From: Prevotella sp.
GTDB taxonomy: Bacteria > Bacteroidota > Bacteroidia > Bacteroidales > Bacteroidaceae
Length of the DNA stretch: 9,873 bases
Direction: 5' to 3'
NCBI GenBank assembly: GCA_016283605.1
Contig: JAEENF010000167.1
Coordinates: forward strand, 1-9,873
Shown here: piece by piece, positions 1 to 4,957 of the stretch
Position numbering within the stretch: position 1 is the stretch's first letter
Layout: each line of letters opens with the position of its first letter
Program-made: the position numbers and the translations under genes
The notes under the pieces: model-generated
Told to the model about the DNA's origin: nothing
Databases searched by the model: none
Seen by the model: the letters and a program-made list of their open reading frames with translations, nothing else

Positions 1-121
1 TAAAAATCAGCGAATTATACAAGAAAAATAGTAATTAATATACTAAAATATGTAAATATATTTAGTTAAAATATTATCCCCTAAAATTAACAAATAATTC
101 ACAGATTAACTTAACAATCTA
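1..121. other. AT-rich gene-free stretch
   Basis: This stretch is very rich in A and T and I find no credible coding sequence on either strand. There is no TTTG on the + strand from 1 to 236, so no standard Bacteroidetes TAnnTTTG box could start the transcript that ends at the terminator further on. It may be the 3' untranslated tail or spacer after a gene left of the window. Nothing else is recognisable in it. Confidence 0.5.
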
Positions 122-168
122 GGACAGGCCCCCTGATCGCCGCAAAGCTCTGATCATTGGGCCAGTCC
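122..168 (+). other. Long imperfect RNA hairpin
   Basis: The + strand can fold into a three-part stem: 122-125 with 165-168, 127-131 with 159-163, and 134-138 with 152-156. An A/A mismatch and a CC/TT internal loop separate the helices, giving 14 Watson-Crick pairs with a 13-nt apical loop at 139-151. It directly precedes a tandem repeat and an intrinsic terminator, so it is probably transcribed and part of a structured 3' UTR or a small RNA. I do not recognise it as a known RNA family. The pairing is read directly from the sequence; the role is inference. Confidence 0.45.
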
Positions 169-230
169 CCATGATTCACCGGCCCCATGATTCACCGGCC
201 CCATGATTCACCAAGGCCCCATGATTCACC
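165..230 (+). repeat. 16-bp tandem repeat, four copies
   Basis: Four copies of ggccccatgattcacc start at 165 (first copy has gt in place of gg), 181, 197 and 215. The last has two extra bases (aa) before it. A diverged fifth copy lies at 127-141. Unit length and frame rule out a coding repeat, and the units abut, so there are no spacers as in a CRISPR. The segment 152-163 is close to the reverse complement of the first 12 bases of the unit: 10 Watson-Crick pairs, one wobble, one mismatch. It could therefore pair with several copies in turn. The function is unknown. Confidence 0.85.
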
Positions 231-235
231 AAGAA

Positions 236-266
236 CCCTCGTCAGGCGACTGGCGAGGGGCTTTTT
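236..266 (+). terminator. Intrinsic terminator with GNRA tetraloop
   Basis: Bases 236-245 pair with 250-259 in a 10-bp stem (one G-U pair at 242/253) closed by a GCGA tetraloop at 246-249. A run of five T follows at 262-266. This is a textbook Rho-independent terminator for + strand transcription. No gene precedes it in the window, so it ends a transcript entering from the left and insulates purU from it. On the - strand there is no comparable T run, so it is probably one-directional. Confidence 0.88.
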
Positions 267-342
267 AATTAACATAGATTGCCTTTTTGGGTGTGAAGCG
301 ATTATTTTTATAAAATAATGTGCGTAATTGGATTCTTTTTTG

Positions 343-350
343 TACCTTTG
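343..350 (+). promoter_or_regulatory. Bacteroidetes -7 promoter box for purU
   Basis: The sequence tacctttg matches the TAnnTTTG -7 consensus used by the Bacteroidetes primary sigma factor exactly. It lies 31 bases before the purU ATG, predicting a start near 356-358 and a leader of about 25 nt. The -33 element is weak: no clear TTTG sits at the usual distance, the nearest being attg ending at 330, which is too close. It is the only good promoter I noticed; I did not scan systematically inside the genes. It may drive the genes downstream as an operon. Confidence 0.7.
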
Positions 351-381
351 CACCTTGATTTAAGAATATACAAGACATTAG

Positions 382-1245
382 ATGGATACAACAGCAATTT
401 TGCTCTTACATTGCCCCGATCAGCAGGGCATCATTTCGGAAGTTACGAAGTTTATTACGGACAACAAGGGAAACATCGTCTACCTCGACCAGTATGTGGA
501 CAAGGTAGAGGGGATGTTCTTCATGAGAATAGAATGGGAGCTCGACGGATTCCTGATCCCGCGCGACAAGCTTTACGACTACCTCACCACGCTCTACGCC
601 CAGAGGTATCAGATGAAGTTCTCGCTCTACTACAGCGACAAGCGTCCGAGGATGGCCATCTTCGTGAGTAAGATGAGTCACTGCCTCTACGACCTGCTGG
701 CACGCTGGAAGGCAGGCGAGTTCAACTGCGACATCCCCTGTATCGTGTCGAACCACGAGGATCTGCGCTACGTAGCCGACCAGTTCGGCATCCCCTTCTA
801 CGTGTGGAGCATCAAGAAGGACCACTCGAACAAGGCCGAGGTGGAGGCCGCCGAGATGGAGCTGCTCAAGAAGGAAGACATCTCGTTTATCGTGCTGGCG
901 CGCTATATGCAGATCATCAGCGACGAGATGATTGCCGAATACCCCCACCACATCATCAACATCCACCACTCGTTCCTGCCCGCCTTCATCGGGGCGAAGC
1001 CTTATCACCAGGCCTACGAGCGGGGTGTGAAGATCATCGGCGCCACGAGTCACTATGTGACGGCAGAACTGGATGCCGGTCCGATCATCGAACAGGACGT
1101 GACGCGCATCACGCACAAGGATACACCCGAGAGTCTCGTACTGAAGGGTAAGGACCTGGAGAAGATTGTGCTGTCGCACGCTGTCTCGAAGCACATCCAG
1201 CGGAAGATACTGACGTATAAGAATAAGACGATAATTTTTAGTTAA
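382..1245 (+). CDS. purU: Formyltetrahydrofolate deformylase PurU
   Basis: PurU hydrolyses 10-formyl-THF to formate and THF in the cytoplasm, balancing one-carbon units and supplying formate. The 287-aa length is normal for the family. Residues 1 to about 80 form an N-terminal ACT domain (opening TTAILLLHCPDQQGIISEVT), which binds effectors in known homologues. Residues from about 90 form the formyltransferase-type hydrolase domain. The catalytic triad is visible as Asn193 and His195 in NIHHSFLPAF and Asp231 in ELDAGPIIEQ. The ATG at 382 places the ACT domain at the expected N-terminus and follows a good -7 box, so the start is secure. The gene heads a run of his genes: the his pathway makes AICAR, whose recycling to purines consumes 10-formyl-THF, the PurU substrate. 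Shared regulation is inferred. Confidence 0.95.
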   Translation: MDTTAILLLHCPDQQGIISEVTKFITDNKGNIVYLDQYVDKVEGMFFMRIEWELDGFLIPRDKLYDYLTTLYAQRYQMKFSLYYSDKRPRMAIFVSKMSHCLYDLLARWKAGEFNCDIPCIVSNHEDLRYVADQFGIPFYVWSIKKDHSNKAEVEAAEMELLKKEDISFIVLARYMQIISDEMIAEYPHHIINIHHSFLPAFIGAKPYHQAYERGVKIIGATSHYVTAELDAGPIIEQDVTRITHKDTPESLVLKGKDLEKIVLSHAVSKHIQRKILTYKNKTIIFS

Positions 1246-1278
1246 GGAGACAGGGAGACAAGGAGTTCAAGGAGTTCA
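1246..1278 (+). repeat. Purine-rich tandem repeats, purU-hisH junction
   Basis: Directly after the purU stop (1243-1245) lie two copies of ggagaca (1246-1252 and 1254-1260), then two abutting copies of aggagttca (1261-1269 and 1270-1278). hisH begins six bases later. The AGGAG cores resemble Shine-Dalgarno sequences, although Bacteroidetes seldom depend on those, and the last core is about 9 bases from the ATG. The 39-bp gap consists almost wholly of these repeats. Confidence 0.75.
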
Positions 1279-1284
1279 AGACAA

Positions 1285-1905
1285 ATGAATGTTGCGATAG
1301 TAAAATATAATGCGGGGAATATCTATTCCGTCATCAACGCCCTGAGGCGGATGGGGATCGAACCCTTGCTGACGGACGATGCAGAACTGCTGAAGTCGGC
1401 CGATAAGGTGCTGTTTCCCGGACAGGGACACGCCGGCGAGGCGATGGACTACCTGAGGGCCCGCAGGCTCGACGAGGTGATCCGCGACCTGAAGCAGCCC
1501 GTGTTCGGCATCTGTGTGGGACAGCAGCTGCTGTGCCGCCACTCGGAAGAGGGCAATACCGACTGCATCGGCATCTTTGATGCGGAGGTGAAGCGGTTCC
1601 TGCCGCAGAGGCACGAGGACAAGGTGCCGTGTATGGGGTGGAATGAATTGGATGTAAGATGGAAGAAGGAAGATGGAAGATGTGAAGGCGTTGACCCGCT
1701 GATGGAGGGTCTGGGTGAGCATCCGTATGTGTACTTCGTACATTCGTATTATGTTCCGGTGTGCCAGGAGACCATTGCCACAGCCGACTATATCCTGCCC
1801 TACTCCGCCTCGATGCACAAGGACAACTTCTACACCTGCCAGTTCCATCCGGAAAAGAGCGGCAAGGTGGGCGAACGAATCATCAAAAACTTTATCGACT
1901 TATGA
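1285..1905 (+). CDS. hisH: Imidazole glycerol phosphate synthase, glutaminase subunit HisH
   Basis: HisH is the class I glutamine amidotransferase that supplies ammonia to HisF in the fifth step of histidine synthesis. At 206 aa it has normal length. The nucleophile is Cys77 in GICVGQQLL, and His188 and Glu190 in QFHPEKS complete the triad. Two positions depart from the usual motifs: the oxyanion-strand motif normally written PGVG reads PGQGH (Gln47), and the usual Met or Leu three residues after the nucleophile is Gln80. A purine-rich tract at 1656-1680 encodes the lysine- and glutamate-rich loop around residues 125-134. The gene overlaps hisA by 4 bases (ATGA at 1902-1905), so the two are probably translationally coupled. 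The ATG start gives the usual MNVAIVKYNAGN beginning. Confidence 0.95.
   Translation: MNVAIVKYNAGNIYSVINALRRMGIEPLLTDDAELLKSADKVLFPGQGHAGEAMDYLRARRLDEVIRDLKQPVFGICVGQQLLCRHSEEGNTDCIGIFDAEVKRFLPQRHEDKVPCMGWNELDVRWKKEDGRCEGVDPLMEGLGEHPYVYFVHSYYVPVCQETIATADYILPYSASMHKDNFYTCQFHPEKSGKVGERIIKNFIDL
1656..1680 (+). repeat. Direct repeat inside hisH
   Basis: The 11-mer aagatggaaga occurs at 1656-1666 and 1670-1680 within hisH. The tract uses AGA, GGA and GAA codons, unlike the surrounding CGC/GAG-rich codons. It lies in a region that, from my recall of Bacteroides HisH, is a variable loop. It resembles the purine-rich repeats at the gene junctions, which suggests the same kind of expansion has entered the reading frame. 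Confidence 0.6.
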
Positions 1906-2633
1906 TAGAACTGATACCCGCCATAGACATCATCGGTGGTCAGTGTGTGAGACTGACCAAGGGCGACTACGACCAGAAGACGGTCTACGGCGAACCGCTG
2001 GATATGGCCCTCGAGTTTGAGCGCATCGGCTTCCAGCGTCTGCACGTGGTGGACCTCGACGGCGCAAAGTCGAAGCACATTGTGAATGAAGAGGTGCTCC
2101 GTCGTATCACGACAGAAACCCAACTCGTGGTGGACTTCGGCGGCGGCATCAAGACCGACGAAGACCTGAAGAAGGCCTTTGCCGCAGGAGCGAAAATGGT
2201 GACTGTGGGCTCGATCGCCGTGACTCAGCCGCAGCTGTTTATGCAATGGCTGGAGAAATACGGTGCCGACCGAATGATACTGGGTGCCGACGTACGACAC
2301 GGGAAGATCAGCATCAACGGCTGGAAGGAAGACTCGAGTGAGGACCTCCTACCCTTCCTCAGGAAATACATCGACGCCGGCGTGAAGAACGTGCTCTGTA
2401 CGGAGATCTCGAAGGACGGCACGCTGGCAGGACCAGCCATCGACCTCTACAAGGAGGTGATGGAGGCCTACCCTGAGCTGCACCTGATAGCCAGCGGCGG
2501 CGTCTCGTCGAAAGAAGACATCAAGGCCCTCGACGCTGCCGGCATCCCTGCCGTCGTGTTCGGAAAGGCCATCTATGAAGGTCGTATCGACCTTCGGGAG
2601 TTAAAGGAGTTAGAAGAAGATAGAAGAAGTTAG
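1902..2633 (+). CDS. hisA: ProFAR isomerase HisA
   Basis: HisA is a TIM-barrel isomerase that opens the ribosyl ring of ProFAR to PRFAR, the substrate of HisHF. The 243-aa protein starts MIELIPAIDIIGGQCVRLTK. The two catalytic aspartates are Asp9 (PAID) and Asp130 (LGADVRHG). Phosphate-binding segments DFGGGIK (78-84) and ASGGVSS are intact. A longer open frame extends upstream, but that part is out-of-frame hisH; the ATG at 1902 overlaps the hisH stop and fits the family N-terminus. The last residues (about KELEEDRRS) come from a purine-rich repeat that continues past the stop into the gap before hisF, so this tail is probably not part of the conserved fold. Confidence 0.95.
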   Translation: MIELIPAIDIIGGQCVRLTKGDYDQKTVYGEPLDMALEFERIGFQRLHVVDLDGAKSKHIVNEEVLRRITTETQLVVDFGGGIKTDEDLKKAFAAGAKMVTVGSIAVTQPQLFMQWLEKYGADRMILGADVRHGKISINGWKEDSSEDLLPFLRKYIDAGVKNVLCTEISKDGTLAGPAIDLYKEVMEAYPELHLIASGGVSSKEDIKALDAAGIPAVVFGKAIYEGRIDLRELKELEEDRRS

Positions 2634-2650
2634 AGGGAGTTAGAAGAAAA
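2596..2650 (+). repeat. Purine-rich repeat spanning hisA end and hisA-hisF gap
   Basis: The 13-mer ggagttagaagaa occurs at 2606-2618 and 2636-2648. A partial copy (gggagtta, from 2596) and an atagaagaag unit (2620-2629) lie before and between them. The first copy codes for the HisA C-terminus; the second lies after the stop at 2631-2633 and ends just before the hisF ATG at 2650. The unit carries an in-frame TAG at several places. The repeat therefore sets both the end of one protein and the spacing to the next gene. Confidence 0.75.
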
Positions 2651-3408
2651 TGGGACTAGCTAAGAGAATAATACCCTGTCTGGACGTGAAGGACGGTGAG
2701 ACCGTGAAGGGTACCAACTTCGTGAACCTGCGCTCGGCGGGCGACCCCGTGGCGCTGGGCAAGGCTTATAGCGAGCAGGGTGCCGACGAACTGGTGTTCC
2801 TCGACATCACCGCCAGCTTCGAGGGACGCAAGACCTTTACGGAGATGGTGACCCGTGTGGCTCAGGAGATCAACATCCCCTTCACCGTAGGCGGAGGCAT
2901 CAACGAACTGGCTGATGTAGAGCGACTGCTCTATGCCGGCGCCGACAAGGTGAGCGTGAACTCCGCCGCCATCCGCAGACCGGAGCTCATCGACGAGATC
3001 ACCAACCGCTTCGGCTCGCAGGTGTGCGTCTGCGCCATTGACGCCCGGTTCGATGCTGACGGCTGGCACTGCTACCTGAAAGGCGGTCGCGAGCGTACGG
3101 AACGCGGACTCTTCGAGTGGGCCCATGAAGCCCAGGAGCGTGGTGCCGGTGAGATACTCTTTACGTCGATGGACCACGACGGTGTGAAAGAAGGCTATGC
3201 CAACGAGGCACTGCGCGAACTGGCCGACAACCTGTCGATCCCCATCATCGCCAGTGGCGGAGCGGGTAAGAAGGAGCACTTCCGCGATACCTTCATCGAA
3301 GGACACTCGGATGCCGCCCTCGCCGCCAGCGTATTCCACTTTGGCGAGATTCCGATTCCAGAACTGAAGCAGTACCTGCGCGAAGAAGGCATAAATGTAA
3401 GGATATAG
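2650..3408 (+). CDS. hisF: Imidazole glycerol phosphate synthase, cyclase subunit HisF
   Basis: HisF is the TIM-barrel cyclase that uses ammonia from HisH to convert PRFAR to imidazole-glycerol phosphate and AICAR. The length of 252 aa is typical. The catalytic pair is Asp12 (PCLDVKDG) and Asp131 (CAIDARFD). The phosphate-binding loops TVGGGI (79-84) and ASGGAGKKEHF are present, as is FVNLRSAGDP near the N-terminus. The ATG at 2650 gives GLAKRIIPCLD, one residue longer than the common LAKRIIPCLD. The stop TAG at 3406-3408 is followed at once by an in-frame TGA that belongs to the repeat before hisIE. Confidence 0.96.
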   Translation: MGLAKRIIPCLDVKDGETVKGTNFVNLRSAGDPVALGKAYSEQGADELVFLDITASFEGRKTFTEMVTRVAQEINIPFTVGGGINELADVERLLYAGADKVSVNSAAIRRPELIDEITNRFGSQVCVCAIDARFDADGWHCYLKGGRERTERGLFEWAHEAQERGAGEILFTSMDHDGVKEGYANEALRELADNLSIPIIASGGAGKKEHFRDTFIEGHSDAALAASVFHFGEIPIPELKQYLREEGINVRI

Positions 3409-3435
3409 TGAAAAGTGAATAGTGAATAGTGATAT
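3408..3435 (+). repeat. Heptad tandem repeat, hisF-hisIE junction
   Basis: Four 7-base units run gtgaaaa, gtgaata, gtgaata, gtgatat. They start at the last base of the hisF stop and end within the hisIE ATG (3434-3436). The units place TGA and TAG stops in all three + frames and also supply in-frame GTG triplets. The same unit type returns before the ftsE-like gene at 4179-4198. Confidence 0.85.
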
Positions 3436-4099
3436 GAAGATAGATTTTGAGAAAAGTGGCGGGCTGGTGCCTGCGATAGTACAGGATGCAGAGACAAAGA
3501 ACGTGTTGATGCTGGGATATATGAACGAAGAGGCCTACCAGAAGACCATCGAGACGAAGAAGGTGACCTTCTGGAGCCGTTCGAGGAACTGTCTGTGGAC
3601 CAAAGGCGAGACCAGCGGCAACTTCCTCCATCTGGTGGACATCAAAGTGGACTGCGACAACGACACCCTGCTGGTCAAGGCCAAGCCCGACGGTCCCACC
3701 TGTCATACAGGTACAGACACCTGTTGGGGCGAGGAGAACAAAGGAGGAAAGCGGAAAGAGAAAGGTGCACTCGCATTTCTGAGTGAGTTGCAGGACTTTA
3801 TCGACAAGCGTCATGAGGAGATGCCCGAAGGCAGTTATACGACCTCGCTCTTCAAGGACGGCATCAACCGCATCGCACAGAAGGTCGGTGAAGAGGCCCT
3901 TGAGGCTGTCATCGAAGCCACGAACGGCAGCAAGGAGAAACTTGTCTACGAAGCTTCGGACATGATCTACCACCTCATCGTGCTGCTTACAAGCAAGGGC
4001 CTGCGTATCGAAGACGTCGCTGAGGAACTTCAGAAGCGTCACGATCCGAACTGGGACAAGAAACGTCGCGAAGCAAAGGCAAAAGGCGAGATGGAATAG
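3434..4099 (+). CDS. hisI: Bifunctional phosphoribosyl-AMP cyclohydrolase/phosphoribosyl-ATP pyrophosphatase HisIE
   Basis: The 221-aa protein catalyses the second and third steps of histidine synthesis. The HisI domain (residues 1 to about 101) has the metal-binding DCDND at 73-77 and zinc-site cysteines Cys74, Cys90 and Cys97. The HisE domain (about 112-205) has the acidic helix KVGEEALEAVIEA at 150-162 and YEASDMIYHLIVLL. The joining segment, residues 102-111 (NKGGKRKEKG), is encoded by a purine-rich tract unlike its surroundings. I take the ATG at 3434 as the start; an in-frame GTG at 3422 lies inside the heptad repeat and would only add MNSD. The stop TAG is followed at once by TGA. HisI-HisE fusion is common in bacteria; the symbol hisIE is also used. 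Confidence 0.95.
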   Translation: MKIDFEKSGGLVPAIVQDAETKNVLMLGYMNEEAYQKTIETKKVTFWSRSRNCLWTKGETSGNFLHLVDIKVDCDNDTLLVKAKPDGPTCHTGTDTCWGEENKGGKRKEKGALAFLSELQDFIDKRHEEMPEGSYTTSLFKDGINRIAQKVGEEALEAVIEATNGSKEKLVYEASDMIYHLIVLLTSKGLRIEDVAEELQKRHDPNWDKKRREAKAKGEME

Positions 4100-4105
4100 T
4101 GAAAA

Positions 4106-4178
4106 TCGCGATTAAGCGAGAGCAGAGCCGAATGAATTCGAGCTATGCCGAGCGTGAGCGATTTAGACGAAGTCAATA
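4106..4178 (+). repeat. Hairpin-bearing intergenic element interrupting the heptad repeat
   Basis: This 73-bp segment between hisIE and the ftsE-like gene lies between gtgaaaa (4099-4105) and ttgaaaa (4179-4185), so a tgaaaa direct repeat flanks it. It contains a hairpin: 4122-4124 with 4146-4148, 4126-4128 with 4142-4144, and 4129-4132 with 4137-4140, with a tgaa loop, one mismatch and one bulged A. Its two ends carry imperfect direct repeats (gcgattaagcga at 4108-4119, gcgatttagacga at 4158-4170). It has no reading frame of its own. It resembles dispersed intergenic repeats I recall from Prevotella-like genomes, but copy number cannot be judged here. Confidence 0.55.
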
Positions 4179-4198
4179 TTGAAAAGTGAATAGTGATG
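4179..4198 (+). repeat. Heptad repeat before the ftsE-like gene
   Basis: The units ttgaaaa, gtgaata and gtgatg lead directly into the ATG at 4196-4198. They match the heptads before hisIE, with the final unit again supplying the bases just before or at the start codon. Two different genes thus begin inside the same kind of repeat. Confidence 0.8.
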
Positions 4199-4945
4199 CT
4201 GATCAGTTATAAGAAAGCGAATATTTACCAGCGGCACGGCATCCGCGTGCTGAAGGACGTGAACTTCCAGGTGGAGGAAGGACAGTTTGTATATATCATC
4301 GGACGCGTAGGTTCGGGAAAGACCAGTCTGCTGCGAACCCTGTATTTCGAACTGGACATGGAGGAGGCCGACGAGGCCAAAGTGTTCGACTACGACCTGC
4401 TCAACCTGCGACAGAAGGACATCCCCGGTCTCAGACGACAGATGGGCGTCGTCTTCCAGGACTTCCAGCTTCTGGGCGACCGTACCGTATACAAGAATCT
4501 CCAGTTCGTGCTGAAAGCCACCGGCTGGAAGAAGAAGGACGAGATAGATCAGCGCATCAACGAGGTGCTGAGCGACGTAGGCCTGCAGGACAAGATCGAG
4601 AAGATGCCCCACGAGCTCTCGGGTGGCGAGCAGCAGCGTGTTGCCATCGCACGGGCCATCCTGAACAAGCCGAAACTCATCATCGCCGACGAGCCGACGG
4701 GTAATCTGGACCCTGAGACTGCCGAGGACATCACCAAACTCCTCCGCAAGATCTGTCAGACGGGAACCGCCGTAGTCATGTCGACCCACAACATGCCGTT
4801 GCTCGATAAATATCCGGGCGTCGTATTCCGTTGCGCCGGAGGCAAAATGGAAGAGGTGACCAGCGACTTCAACCAGATACAGCTGGTGGATGAGCCAGAC
4901 ACCGACGAGATCATCGTCAGATATTCAGAAAGAGAAGAAATTTAA
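4196..4945 (+). CDS. ftsE: FtsE-type ABC transporter ATP-binding protein
   Basis: This is a 249-aa ABC ATPase. Walker A is GRVGSGKTS at 36-44, the Q-loop Gln88 sits in VFQDFQLLGDRTV, the signature LSGGEQQRVAIARA is at 141-154, Walker B is LIIADEPTG at 161-169, and the switch histidine is His198 in MSTHN. The segment around FQDFQLL.DRTV is characteristic of FtsE, which with FtsX controls peptidoglycan hydrolysis at the division site from the inner face of the membrane. The C-terminus runs about 20-25 acidic residues beyond a minimal FtsE. No ftsX or other permease is in the window, so the partner must be encoded elsewhere. A GTG at 4193 directly before the ATG is an alternative start. A LolD/MacB-type ATPase is the main other possibility. 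Confidence 0.8.
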   Translation: MLISYKKANIYQRHGIRVLKDVNFQVEEGQFVYIIGRVGSGKTSLLRTLYFELDMEEADEAKVFDYDLLNLRQKDIPGLRRQMGVVFQDFQLLGDRTVYKNLQFVLKATGWKKKDEIDQRINEVLSDVGLQDKIEKMPHELSGGEQQRVAIARAILNKPKLIIADEPTGNLDPETAEDITKLLRKICQTGTAVVMSTHNMPLLDKYPGVVFRCAGGKMEEVTSDFNQIQLVDEPDTDEIIVRYSEREEI

Positions 4946-4957
4946 AATATAAAGCAT

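Noticed and set aside
165..230. CRISPR array
   Set aside because: Units are 16 bp and directly abutting, with no unique spacers and no cas gene in the window.
318..671. 117-codon + frame beginning before purU
   Set aside because: It overlaps purU in another frame, begins upstream of the predicted transcription start, and has no recognisable features.
406..1194. 262-codon open frame on the - strand opposite purU
   Set aside because: It lies antisense to a fully recognisable purU, its translation is Val/His/Leu-rich without motifs, and it follows from the GC-rich codon use of purU, which avoids codons that read as stops on the other strand.
1761..1901. Upstream extension of the hisA frame
   Set aside because: The extra 47 residues are out-of-frame hisH; HisA proteins start at the MIELIPAID-type sequence, which matches the ATG at 1902.
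2656..3339. 227-codon open frame on the - strand opposite hisF
   Set aside because: Same reason: a shadow of strongly biased codons in a well-conserved gene, with no motif, promoter or start context.
3422..3433. GTG start for hisIE inside the heptad repeat
   Set aside because: It would add only four repeat-derived residues; the ATG at 3434 is the simpler start. A GTG at 4193 was set aside in favour of the ATG at 4196 for the ftsE-like gene for the same reason.
4106..4178. Insertion sequence
   Set aside because: Too short for a transposase and without clear inverted terminal repeats; at most a non-autonomous repeat, reported as such.
4946..4957. Lysine riboswitch before lysC
   Set aside because: The gap after the ftsE-like gene is only 12 bases, far too short for a riboswitch.
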